Shown piece after piece: positions 27,425 through 35,048 of a stretch of DNA of 64,000 bases (within the stretch, counting starts at the first letter, position 1; each line of letters begins with the position of its first letter). Both the position numbers and the translations under genes were made by a program. Under the pieces are notes generated by a model that ran no database searches, was not told the DNA's origin, and was given only the letters and a program-made list of their open reading frames with translations. Source of the DNA: CALJXB01 sp965225935 (GTDB lineage: Bacteria > Pseudomonadota > Alphaproteobacteria > Kiloniellales > JAKSDN01); the NCBI GenBank assembly GCA_965225935.1, contig CBDDCC010000014.1, positions 62,001 through 126,000 on the forward strand. Direction: 5' to 3'.

Positions 27425-29089
27425 ATGAAAAAGGAAACCGTACCGCAGTTCAAAGCATCTAAATGGCGGGGACCACGTGTCAGATTGGATGGCCCCAATA
27501 GAAGGGGAAGTCCCGACGCGACAGGACGTGCTTCAGCAGTTATCAAGTTCATAGAAGATCTGGTGCTTTGGGAAGGTGCCTGCGCAGGCCAGCGTTTCAT
27601 TCTCCACGGCTTCCAGAAATCGATAATCAGACGAATCTACGGGCCATCAAAAGCGGACGGCTCCAGGCTCGTAAACACAGCGGCGATCTGGATACCGCGC
27701 GGCAACGGGAAGACCCCATTGGGTGCTGCACTAGGGCTAGTTCACTTGTTTGGCCCGGAGGCCGAAGAAGGTGGACAGATTGTGCTTGCTGCCGCCGACA
27801 AAAGCGATGCGACCACCGCATACAATCATTGCTACTTCATGGCCATGGAGAAGGAGTGGCCCAAACACATACTCAGGCCAAGGCGGATGATGAAGGAGCT
27901 TGAGTATCATCCCAACAAGAGCCTGCTGAAAGCTATCAGCACCAAGCCGGAGAACAAATTCTCCTTCAATGTGTCTTGCGCATTGTTCGACGAGATCCAT
28001 GCCTGGCCAGCGGTATACGCCCGTGACCTGTATCAGATCATACGCGACTCAATGACCAAGCGGAGCAACCCGCTTTGCATCATTATCAGCGTAGCACCAC
28101 AGGGCCAAGGCGGCCTAGCACACGACCTTTGGACCTATTCTCTCAAAGTAGCCAGGGGCGAGATCGACGACCCCACGTTTGCACCAATCATCTACGCAGC
28201 CGATCCAAATGTGGAGGACTGGCAGGACGAGGAACTCTGGCACAGGGTGAATCCGGCGCTTCCATTTGGACTATTGAACATAGAGGACCTACGGCGCAAA
28301 GCGAAAGAAAGCGAGCATTTCCCCGCCAACGTAACCGGCTTCAAAAGATATCATTTGAACATACCTGCCGAGAGTGTCGCTGAGCCTTGGATAGACTTGT
28401 CCATCTACGATCAACAGCAACCGCGCGCAGCACTGGATGAGCTTGCAGGGCAAACTTGCTGGGTCGGCGTTGATCTTTCCAGCACAGAGGACCTAACCGC
28501 CGTCTGCGCTGTCTTTGTGGAGGGGGACGAAATCAACAAGAGCTACTCGATCTTGCCCATGTTCTTTCTCCCTGAAATCGCATTAGACAAGAAGGCGGAT
28601 TTGGACGGTGCAGATTACTTGCGCTGGCGCGATCAAGGCATCCTACGTGTCACTGATGGGAACTGTATAGATAAACAAGCGGTGGTTTCTTACATCTGTG
28701 AACTGGCTGAGACGTACGACCTCAGGGAAGTTGTTATTGATCCTTACCGTGCCGTGGACGTGACGGTGCCATTGCAGGAAGGGGGATTCGAGGTCGTGAA
28801 ATTTGGCCAAGGCTTCCTCCCCATGTCCGCGCCAATGGCTGAGACAAAGAGGGCCATCTTATCCAAGCAGTTCAAGCATGGTGGAAACCCACTGCTGCGG
28901 ATGTGCTTTGCAAACGCGGTCGCTATCGAGGACGGACATGAGAACGAGAAACTGACAAAGGGGAAGTCACGCGGACGGATAGATGGGGCGGTTGCATCTG
29001 TGATTGCAATTGGGAGGGCAATGCAGGCTGAGCCTGAAGGCACACCCGGCTTCCTATTTGTCGATTCTCAGTTGGAGTTCTTTGCCTGA
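27425..29089 (+). CDS. Phage terminase large subunit
   Basis: A 554-residue packaging motor of the phage terminase-like (Terminase_1) group. Walker A is IPRGNGKTP at about 90-98, Walker B ALFDEIHAW with Asp189-Glu190, and the C-terminal nuclease domain has the acidic CWVGVDLSSTEDLTAV at about 345-360, plus VVIDPYRAVD and RGRIDGAVASVIA. No small subunit gene is recognisable next to it; the preceding 85 bases are non-coding. Its position downstream of capsid and connector, after the HNH gene, differs from the usual terminase-portal-protease-capsid order. It overlaps the adaptor gene by TGATG. Confidence 0.95.
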   Translation: MKKETVPQFKASKWRGPRVRLDGPNRRGSPDATGRASAVIKFIEDLVLWEGACAGQRFILHGFQKSIIRRIYGPSKADGSRLVNTAAIWIPRGNGKTPLGAALGLVHLFGPEAEEGGQIVLAAADKSDATTAYNHCYFMAMEKEWPKHILRPRRMMKELEYHPNKSLLKAISTKPENKFSFNVSCALFDEIHAWPAVYARDLYQIIRDSMTKRSNPLCIIISVAPQGQGGLAHDLWTYSLKVARGEIDDPTFAPIIYAADPNVEDWQDEELWHRVNPALPFGLLNIEDLRRKAKESEHFPANVTGFKRYHLNIPAESVAEPWIDLSIYDQQQPRAALDELAGQTCWVGVDLSSTEDLTAVCAVFVEGDEINKSYSILPMFFLPEIALDKKADLDGADYLRWRDQGILRVTDGNCIDKQAVVSYICELAETYDLREVVIDPYRAVDVTVPLQEGGFEVVKFGQGFLPMSAPMAETKRAILSKQFKHGGNPLLRMCFANAVAIEDGHENEKLTKGKSRGRIDGAVASVIAIGRAMQAEPEGTPGFLFVDSQLEFFA

Positions 29090-29415
29090 TGCGTGCCGGA
29101 CGGATGGATCGCTATATCACCATAGAAGAACCGACTACCATCTTGGATACCTTTGGCGGCGACCATACAACCTGGTCTGAGTTTGCCAAGTGTTGGGCGC
29201 AGCGTGCCGACGTGAAGGCACGTGAACGCTTCAATGCCGATCAGATTATGGCGGAAGAGGTTGCCACGTTCAGAATACGTTGGCGGGAAGGCATCAAACC
29301 GACGTTCCGCATTCTGTCCGAGAACAAGATCTATTTGATCGTTGGCTTGGCTGAGCTTGGGCGACGAGCCGGATTGGAGATCACAGCCATTGCACAGGAT
29401 GTTTCGAATGCCTAA
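29089..29415 (+). CDS. Head-tail adaptor protein (Phage_H_T_join)
   Basis: A 108-residue stopper/adaptor: MRAGRMDRYITIEEPTTILD, then GGDHTTWSEFAKCWAQRADVKARERF, then EVATFRIRWREGIKPTFRIL and LIVGLAELGRRAGLEITAIA match the HK97 gp7/SPP1 gp16-like beta-barrel family. It closes the portal vertex and joins the tail. Its start overlaps the terminase stop and its end overlaps the next gene by eight bases, so it belongs to the same coupled operon. Confidence 0.88.
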   Translation: MRAGRMDRYITIEEPTTILDTFGGDHTTWSEFAKCWAQRADVKARERFNADQIMAEEVATFRIRWREGIKPTFRILSENKIYLIVGLAELGRRAGLEITAIAQDVSNA

Positions 29416-29887
29416 ACCTGCATTCAAGTTCGAACTGAGGGGAGTGAAGGAGCTGGACCATGCCCTGGCTCAGCTCCCCAAGGCTGTCGGGCGCTCAGTG
29501 CTGCGACAGGCGCTCACCCGTGCTGCGGCCCCTGTGGTAGCTGAGGCTGAACAAAACGCGCCAGTGGGCGCGACAGGCACGCTCCAGGCCAGCATAACGG
29601 CGAAGACTACCCTGACCCGCAGCCAAAAGGCGCAAAGGGTCAAGGCAGGTGCCGTCGAAGTGTTCGTGGGCAGCGTCGATCCCAAGTCCCACCTTCTGGA
29701 ATTTGGCACGTCAAAGATGACCGCCCAGCCCTTCCTGCGGCCCGCCTGGGACGCCAACAAGCATCTAGTCGCAAGGATACTGGCACGGGAGATCTGGGCA
29801 GCCCTGGCACGTTCAGCACGGCGTCTCGCTAAACAGGCCGAAACCGGCAAATTGTCCAAAGCCTCGAGGAGACACTTTGGCGCATGA
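29408..29887 (+). CDS. HK97 gp10-family tail completion protein
   Basis: A 159-residue protein of the HK97 gp10 (minor tail/completion) family: FKFELRGVKELDHALAQLPK, then VLRQALTRAAAPVVAEAEQNAPV and GTLQASITAK. The hallmark C-terminal segment SHLLEFGTSKMTAQPFLRPAW follows, before a basic helical tail. The ATG at 29408 lies within the end of the adaptor gene; the frame is open upstream but encodes nothing of the family. The next gene begins with a four-base ATGA overlap. Confidence 0.92.
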   Translation: MPKPAFKFELRGVKELDHALAQLPKAVGRSVLRQALTRAAAPVVAEAEQNAPVGATGTLQASITAKTTLTRSQKAQRVKAGAVEVFVGSVDPKSHLLEFGTSKMTAQPFLRPAWDANKHLVARILAREIWAALARSARRLAKQAETGKLSKASRRHFGA

Positions 29888-30249
29888 CCACGCTCGAGGA
29901 CGTGCGGGATCACCTGTTGGCGGATGGGACGGTAAGCGGTTTCATCGACGACCGCCTCTATGCGCTCAAGCGTCCCCAAGGCACCCCTCTCCCGGCCGTC
30001 GTCTACCAACTCATTTCCACTAGCAGGCCGCACACCTGGACGGGCTCAGCAGGGATGCAGCGTCAGCGTGTTCAGTTCACCACTTGGGCCGAGGTATACA
30101 CCGACGCCCATAGGATCACGAAAGCGATCATAGAAAGCTTAGACGGTTTCAGTGGAGCGATTTTCGATAACCAGCGCGACTTGCTGGACGAGGACACTGA
30201 GTTCTACGGCCGCACGGTGGATTACTTCATATGGCTGGAAGAAGAATGA
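29884..30249 (+). CDS. DUF3168 tail terminator/completion protein
   Basis: A 121-residue protein with the DUF3168 layout: TLEDVRDHLLADGTVSGFID, then LKRPQGTPLPAVVYQLIST and RVQFTTWAEVYTDAHRITKAI. In lambda- and HK97-like phages this family caps the tail tube or joins it to the head. In GTA clusters it precedes the major tail protein; here the next gene, after an ATGA overlap, is already the tail-assembly chaperone. A tail-tube gene is therefore missing at its usual position. Confidence 0.9.
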   Translation: MTTLEDVRDHLLADGTVSGFIDDRLYALKRPQGTPLPAVVYQLISTSRPHTWTGSAGMQRQRVQFTTWAEVYTDAHRITKAIIESLDGFSGAIFDNQRDLLDEDTEFYGRTVDYFIWLEEE

Positions 30250-30662
30250 CGAACACACACGTTGGCGAGGCTACGCTCACCCTTGACGGCAAGGAATACA
30301 TCCTCGTCTACGATTGGGATGCCATCGCCCGTTTGCAGTCATCGCTAGGCAAGGATTTCGATCAGAAGATTGCCCAGGCATCCATTGACGTAAATTTGGA
30401 AGTGATCGCTCAAACCCTGTCCATTGCGCTAATCAAGCGCAATCCCCTGACCGTTGAAGAGATCAAAGCGCTGTCACCACCAATCTTGGAGGTGACCAGT
30501 GCGCTAGGCCGTGCCTTGAACCTGGCTTTCTACGGCAAGGAAACACTGGAACAGGAGGTAGCTGCACAGCAGCCAGAAAACCCTCCGCTGGAGACTTCAT
30601 TGAAGACGGACGACGAGCAGCCTTCAGAGCCGGACTCAAACCAGGGGAGTTCTGGTGCCTGA
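30246..30662 (+). CDS. Phage tail assembly chaperone, first frame (GTA gp10 / TAC_11-like)
   Basis: A 138-residue protein starting MTNTHVGEATLTLDGKEY, which is the classic start of GTA-type tail chaperones, followed by DWDAIARLQSSLGKDFDQKI and a helical ALGRALNLAFYGKE. The last 40 residues are Gln/Pro/Glu-rich. ATG 30246 overlaps the DUF3168 stop by ATGA. Such chaperones coat the tape-measure protein during tail building. The 3' end overlaps the next frame and contains a canonical -1 slippery heptamer, so a longer fused form is probably made too. Confidence 0.85.
   Translation: MTNTHVGEATLTLDGKEYILVYDWDAIARLQSSLGKDFDQKIAQASIDVNLEVIAQTLSIALIKRNPLTVEEIKALSPPILEVTSALGRALNLAFYGKETLEQEVAAQQPENPPLETSLKTDDEQPSEPDSNQGSSGA
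30578..30584 (+). promoter_or_regulatory. Candidate -1 ribosomal frameshift site (A-AAC-CCT)
   Basis: In the reading frame of the first chaperone gene the codons here are GAA-AAC-CCT, giving the heptamer A-AAC-CCT of the X-XXY-YYZ type. Slipping back one base would continue into the second frame and yield a G/GT-like fusion. The second frame has no ATG, GTG or TTG codon upstream of its conserved part, which supports frameshifting. Confidence 0.55.
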
Positions 30663-30949
30663 CCCCACACGAGACGGTCATCTATGTCCAAGCCAACGCT
30701 GACAGGGAGATGGACGATTTCAAGATACGGCTATCGCAGGCGTGGCACACCGTCGCATTTGGACGGACAAAGACACTCCCCAAGCTGCAAACGCTGTTGA
30801 AAAAACTGGACGACGGCACCGGCAGCTTACCTAACCGCAAAGTTGCCTGGGCCAGTGAAGAGGAAGAGGACGAAGCCCGTCAGGAGTGGATAGCTGAGCG
30901 GCTAAAGGAGAAGGAACAGGAAGACCAACCTCAAAAAGGAGGACCCTGA
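30599..30949 (+). CDS. Tail assembly chaperone, second frame (GTA gp10.1 / TAC_6-like)
   Basis: In the -1 frame the sequence reads GRRAAFRAGLKPGEFWCLTP, then HETVIYVQANADREMDDFK, and continues to TGA at 30947-30949. GLKPGEFWCLTPHE matches the FW-x-LTP-x-E core of the small chaperone that follows gp10 in GTA clusters. No normal start codon precedes that core; the first ATG (30710) lies after it. An ATT at 30599 with CTGGAG five bases upstream could serve as a rare start, or the product is made only as a -1 frameshift extension of the previous gene. The C-terminus is acidic (EEEEDEARQEW). The coordinates assume the ATT start. Confidence 0.62.
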   Translation: MEDGRRAAFRAGLKPGEFWCLTPHETVIYVQANADREMDDFKIRLSQAWHTVAFGRTKTLPKLQTLLKKLDDGTGSLPNRKVAWASEEEEDEARQEWIAERLKEKEQEDQPQKGGP

Positions 30950-30951
30950 CC

Positions 30952-33027
30952 ATAGCTGAACCCATTGGAGCCCTACGGGCTGAGTTATCTGCCAACGCTG
31001 CGCGGTTTGAAAGAGACATGGGACGTGCCCGCAGCGCAGTGAAATCGTCTGCCTCGTCCATGACCAAGAACATGACCCGCTTCCGTGCCTCGGTTGAAAG
31101 TGGCGTGAAGTCCTTATTCAGCCTGCGCACTGCGGCTATCGCTGCCGCTGGCGTCTCAGGTCTCTTCCTGTTGGCCAAGCGTGCCGTCTCAACCGCAGAC
31201 GAGATCGGCAAGATGGCCCGGCAGATAGGAGTGACCGCAGAAGAACTCCAGGAACTACGGTTTGCCGCTGACAGGTCAGGCGTTAGCCAGGACAAGTTAG
31301 ATCAGTCGCTCGTCGCGTTCACCAAGCGTTTAGGGGAAGCGAAACAGGGCACAGGGGAAGCCAGGGCCGCATTAGATGAGTTGGGTATCTCAATGGCTGA
31401 CCTGGAAGATAAGACGCCTGTCCAAGCCCTTGAACTCGTCGCAGATAGGCTCCGTGCCATTGAAGACCCGATGCGCAGGAACGCCATCCTATCTGACCTG
31501 TTCAGCCGTGCAGGGATAAGGATGGGGAATGTCCTCGCTGACGGCGCAGATGAGATGAACAAACTGCGCCAGCGTGCCCGTGACCTGGGCGTGGTCTTGT
31601 CCAATGACATTGTGGCCCGTGCTGAGACAGCCGCAGACGAACTGGGCGATATGTCCAAAGTGCTGAGCGTCGCGGCTACGTCTGCAGGGCTTGAACTGCT
31701 ACCGGCTATGCGCGCCCTGGCTCAGGCGTTCACTGACCCTCAGTTCATTGCGTCCATGCGCGAGATAGGAAACCTTCTGTCCCGCCTGATCATCTTCTTT
31801 GTGAACTACCACAAGGAAATCCTGACTGTTGCCGCAGCCCTGATCGTCTTCGCCAAGGCGCAGGACATTGGAGGGAAACGCCTGGGCAAAGCCTCACTGG
31901 CGGTCAGTGGCCTACTGGCTGCCCTGGCAGGCTTGGCAACCAACTTGATAGTGAGTGGTGAAGCGACTGCCGACACGACAGCCCAGGTTGAGAAGCTGCG
32001 CCAACAGATGGACGCCCTTGGCGTAGGCGGTGGCTCAGTAGACAAAGCCGCTGCGGCGGTAGCCAAGCTGAACGCTTCCCTACAGACACAGAATCAGGAG
32101 ATGCAGGACCTCGTTGCCCGCTACCGCACCGCCCCAGGTAGCGTCCAGGCATTGAAGGACACCATTGAATTGGAGAACGCTGCCCGGCAGGCCAACATAG
32201 ACTTGTCTACTGAACAGGGCAGGACGTGGGCTGACCTGTTCAGCCGAGGACAGGAACTCAGGCGGGTGCTTGCCGACGTGGAAAGGATCACCAGTGAGGC
32301 AGTCACCCCACAGCAGGCTTACACCAATGAGGTTGCTAGGCTGAACGAGCTACTGGCTGCCGGTTTCATCAATCAACAGCAGTTCAACAAGGGGCTGGAA
32401 GCAGCCAAGGGGAAGCTGGAGAAGGTCAAGGACGAGAGCAAGGCATTGCAGAGTGCTGCCACTGACCTTGGCTTCACCTTCAGCAGTGCATTTGAGGATG
32501 CTGTGATCGAAGGTCAGAAGCTGTCTGAAGTCCTCAAGGGTCTGGAGAAGGACATACTGCGGATCATCCTGCGGACTGCCGTCACTGAGCCCCTGGCCAA
32601 TGCGGTGACTGGGCTAGTGGGCTCAGCGTTAGGTAGCCTGTTCAACCCTGGCACAGCAGCTATCCCTGCCAAACCCGGTTTGTCGTCTGTTCCCGGTCCT
32701 CACCTTCAGCATGGCGGTGTCTTCACAAAGCCAACACGCTTCGGGATGGTCGGTGAGGCAGGGCCAGAGGCAGTGCTGCCATTGACCAAGGTAGGCAATG
32801 ACCTGGGCGTGAAGGCTGTTGGCGGTGGTGGCAACGTGCAAGTGATCATCCAGAACAACAACCCGGATAATGAAGTGCACCAGGAACGGCGATCCGCCAA
32901 TGGTCAGGAGGAAGTGATCGTAAGGATAGACCGTGCCCTGGGTGCCATGGCTGGCAGGGGTGAAGGGCACTTGTTCAGATCCATCCAAAGAACATTTGGC
33001 AGCAAGGTTTCGCCGGTCGCAAAGTAG
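30952..33027 (+). CDS. Tail tape measure protein
   Basis: The frame that follows the chaperones reads AEPIGALRAELSANAARFERDMGRARSAV from 30955, the standard N-terminus of tape-measure proteins. The codon where ATG is expected is ATA (30952), nine bases after AAGGAGG; CTG 30946 and ATG 31018 are alternatives. About 690 residues: a helical N-part with ITVEELQELRFAADRSG-like phage tail sequence, a membrane-like helix (LIIFFVNYHKEILTVAAALIVFA), and long coiled stretches. The C-terminus has GGVFTKPTRFGMVGEAGPEA, the conserved end. A tape this size would set a tail of roughly 100 nm. Confidence 0.88.
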   Translation: MAEPIGALRAELSANAARFERDMGRARSAVKSSASSMTKNMTRFRASVESGVKSLFSLRTAAIAAAGVSGLFLLAKRAVSTADEIGKMARQIGVTAEELQELRFAADRSGVSQDKLDQSLVAFTKRLGEAKQGTGEARAALDELGISMADLEDKTPVQALELVADRLRAIEDPMRRNAILSDLFSRAGIRMGNVLADGADEMNKLRQRARDLGVVLSNDIVARAETAADELGDMSKVLSVAATSAGLELLPAMRALAQAFTDPQFIASMREIGNLLSRLIIFFVNYHKEILTVAAALIVFAKAQDIGGKRLGKASLAVSGLLAALAGLATNLIVSGEATADTTAQVEKLRQQMDALGVGGGSVDKAAAAVAKLNASLQTQNQEMQDLVARYRTAPGSVQALKDTIELENAARQANIDLSTEQGRTWADLFSRGQELRRVLADVERITSEAVTPQQAYTNEVARLNELLAAGFINQQQFNKGLEAAKGKLEKVKDESKALQSAATDLGFTFSSAFEDAVIEGQKLSEVLKGLEKDILRIILRTAVTEPLANAVTGLVGSALGSLFNPGTAAIPAKPGLSSVPGPHLQHGGVFTKPTRFGMVGEAGPEAVLPLTKVGNDLGVKAVGGGGNVQVIIQNNNPDNEVHQERRSANGQEEVIVRIDRALGAMAGRGEGHLFRSIQRTFGSKVSPVAK

Positions 33028-33117
33028 AAACTGTCTTTCGCATTGCATCTATAGATTGTGTCTACTATCTATCGACAACCTTAGAGTGTGCCTGCGTCAT
33101 GGATAGGAGGAGAGACA

Positions 33118-33468
33118 ATGCGCGACTATGACAAGGATTGGATCAAGCTGGCTGACCCTGCCCCTACCAAGGCTGAGCTTGCCCTGGCTGAGCAGTTTGC
33201 CAGGAAGGGCACCAAGGCTGCCTTTGCACTGGCCATGTATGCCCGGCCCTGTGGGGCTACCGACAATCAGATCAGGGTGGCCCTGGGCGGCCCCCAGGCA
33301 GTGCTGCGCAACAGGCTGGTGAAGGCTGGCAAGCTGGCTGAGCGGCGTGAACAGGTAGACGGGCGGACGTGCTACCGGGTGAGCCTGCCCGCCAAGGGCA
33401 CCGCCAAGACCACGACAAAGCCCGCTGGCAAGCGACAGGCCAAGCCCAGGGGCAAGGGCACCGGCTGA
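33118..33468 (+). CDS. Hypothetical basic protein, possible winged helix
   Basis: A 116-residue protein with a good ribosome site (GGAGGAGA) before ATG 33118. Residues about 20-85 (KAELALAEQFARKGTKAAFA, TDNQIRVALGGPQAVLRNRLVKAGKL, then REQVDGRTCYRVSLP) look like a small winged-helix DNA-binding fold. The C-terminal 30 residues are Lys/Thr/Ala/Gly-rich and strongly basic, as in DNA-binding tails. The family is not recognised. It stands where tail-tip or baseplate genes would be in a complete phage. Confidence 0.6.
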   Translation: MRDYDKDWIKLADPAPTKAELALAEQFARKGTKAAFALAMYARPCGATDNQIRVALGGPQAVLRNRLVKAGKLAERREQVDGRTCYRVSLPAKGTAKTTTKPAGKRQAKPRGKGTG

Positions 33469-33781
33469 CCTGGACCCTACTCAGACGCCACGACACAGCC
33501 CCGAATCTGGACTAGGGACCTTCATTTGTGCAGGCAGTCAACGAGATCCATTGGAATGAGCGGTGGAAAAGCGAGAATACACATTGAGGATTGGAGCATG
33601 GTTGGTTAAGCTTCGACACTCCTTCCGCCCTTCAGCCCGCCGGTTTCTCGCTTGCGCTGCACGTGAAAGTGTATAGAGTTCTCCGGCGATTCACCAATCA
33701 GGGGGCGGTCAGAGCGGCGGCGTTTACCAAAAATAAATCGGTCTCAGCTTCTAACAGTCTTTTGTTCTGAGGGGCACTGGG
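33469..33781. other. Non-coding gap inside the element
   Basis: About 310 bases with no supported gene, terminator or long repeat. It separates the structural operon from the last gene and probably contains that gene's promoter. Confidence 0.45.
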
Positions 33782-34543
33782 ATGGCCGACAACACGCCAA
33801 AGGCCGACAGCACGCCACAGGCGGGCAACACGTCAAAGGCCGACAGCACGCCACAGGCGGGCAACACGCCGCGGACCGGTACGACGGTCGAAATGAAGCC
33901 GGGGCCAATAGTCGCATCTATCTCAGTCGCGGTCATGCTCGTTTTGGCCGGGTTTGGAGGCAGCGCCTGGATGATCAAGTCTGGGGACGAGGCTACAAGA
34001 GAACTCGTCAAGTCAAGTAATCAATTAGTAGAGTCAAACAGAGGCCTCATCCGTTCCGTCGAAGCAACACTATCAGATCTTACACGAGCAGTTGGGAGCC
34101 GCGACAATGCTCAGGACCTTACAATTTCTGAGTTAAACGCTACGCTTGTGTCAACCATTTCAAATCTGGGTGACCGGATAGAAAAGTCTAACGGTTCACT
34201 TCGGCAGGAGATCAGAGATCTTGGTAAGACTTTAACGGCAAGTTTTCAGAAAGACCTAAGAGATCAAGGAAAACATCTTGACGAGAAATTTGAAGGTCTC
34301 GGCGAGAAGCTGGAGGCTATTGAGAAACGGATTTTATTTGAGCTACCATATAATGCGCCAGCATTTGGTGCGCCACAGTATGATACTTGGCTCAACGATT
34401 TAAAGAATCAGTCAGGTAATTGGGCAGTGTACAATAAGGAAGATCTTGAGCGCTTGATGTCGGGCGAAGGGAGTTGGATACTTAAAGAAAATGTTCGCTG
34501 GAAAATCTTTGATACAGGAGAAGTCTCCAAGAAGCTGAACTAG
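33782..34543 (+). CDS. Membrane-anchored coiled-coil protein with N-terminal repeat
   Basis: A 253-residue protein. The N-terminus repeats NTPKADSTPQAG / NTSKADSTPQAG, a low-complexity Pro/Thr/Ala/Asp linker made of two near-identical 12-residue units. A single membrane span follows (IVASISVAVMLVLAGFGGSAW, about 44-64). Then about 110 residues of regular heptads (RELVKSSNQLVESNRGLIRS to FEGLGEKLEAIEKRI) form a long coiled coil, and a globular C-terminal part has a PYNAPAFGAPQYDTWLN segment. Its location at the element's right end, outside the structural operon, suggests a cargo gene, perhaps for host defence or superinfection exclusion. That role is inference. Confidence 0.6.
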   Translation: MADNTPKADSTPQAGNTSKADSTPQAGNTPRTGTTVEMKPGPIVASISVAVMLVLAGFGGSAWMIKSGDEATRELVKSSNQLVESNRGLIRSVEATLSDLTRAVGSRDNAQDLTISELNATLVSTISNLGDRIEKSNGSLRQEIRDLGKTLTASFQKDLRDQGKHLDEKFEGLGEKLEAIEKRILFELPYNAPAFGAPQYDTWLNDLKNQSGNWAVYNKEDLERLMSGEGSWILKENVRWKIFDTGEVSKKLN

Positions 34544-34721
34544 TTCGAACAGCCCAATCCTCGCATTCAGCACTCTTACTAGTCAGCCGTGTCTCTGACT
34601 TGCTTTCTTCCAATGTTCGATTGAAGCTATTTCTAGTTCCTAGTGCACCGACTCAGGCGGAAGGTTCATCTCGGAGCCAGGTGTGGCGCGGTCCCGAGAC
34701 CGATTCATGTACCTTGCAGGT

Positions 34722-34743
34722 TATCACCCCGGCTATCACCCCG
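34722..34743. promoter_or_regulatory. Right pair of putative integrase arm-type sites
   Basis: TATCACCCCG occurs at 34722-34731 and 34734-34743, 12 bases apart, close to the right att copy. It is identical to the decamers near the left end (16907 and 17016). Confidence 0.62.
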
Positions 34744-34786
34744 ACAGCGATAAGGAATTCCTCATTTTAGCTAAGTTATTGATTTT

Positions 34787-34832
34787 ACGGTGCCGCAGGA
34801 GGGACTCGAACCCCCAACCCCTTGATTACAAA
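34787..34832. repeat. Right attachment site, within the intact tRNA-Thr
   Basis: Identical over 46 bases to 16836-16881. Here the repeat forms the 3' half of a complete tRNA-Thr gene, so integration kept the host tRNA functional. Confidence 0.9.
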
Positions 34833-34863
34833 TCAAGTGCTCTACCAGTTGAGCTACTGCGGC
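34791..34863 (-). tRNA. tRNA-Thr (TGT)
   Basis: On the minus strand the acceptor stem GCCGCAG pairs with CTGCGGC, the D arm is AGCTCAACTGGTAGAGC, the anticodon arm CTTGA-TTTGTAA-TCAAG gives anticodon TGT, and the T arm contains GGTTCGAGTCC. The CCA end is not fully encoded (A-CCG). The gene is the integration target of the 18-kb element. Confidence 0.95.
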
Positions 34864-35048
34864 ACGGGTGAGCCGCGGCCGTCGGCCGGAGCGGGTCGGA
34901 CCTTAATCTCCGCCGGGCCCAGCGGCAAGCGCCGCCGGGGGCGCTGGTCGCGATGTGGGGATCCGTGGCTTCGCCGGCCGCGGCCTTGCTCCGCCCCTGG
35001 ACCGCCCTTGGACTACCCCCGGGGCCACCCTTGCGGCCGGATGTCCTC

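Larger units (their letters stand above)
16836..34832. mobile_element. Integrated prophage-like or satellite element in tRNA-Thr(TGT)
   Basis: An 18.0-kb element bounded by identical 46-bp copies of the tRNA-Thr 3' half, with a tyrosine integrase next to the left copy and the intact tRNA at the right copy. GC content is visibly lower than in the flanking chromosome. Contents in order: integrase, AlpA-like protein, small protein, Rep-like protein, PH-domain membrane protein, small protein, portal, prohead protease (split by an IS), major capsid, gp6-like connector, HNH nuclease, large terminase, head-tail adaptor, gp10-like protein, DUF3168, two tail-assembly-chaperone frames, tape measure, and two unknown proteins. 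I see no major tail tube, baseplate, fibre, lysis or small-terminase gene. Confidence 0.88.

Noticed and set aside
33782..33880. Short repeats in the start of the 33782 gene considered as a separate DNA repeat
   Set aside because: They are in frame and encode two copies of a 12-residue linker within the protein.
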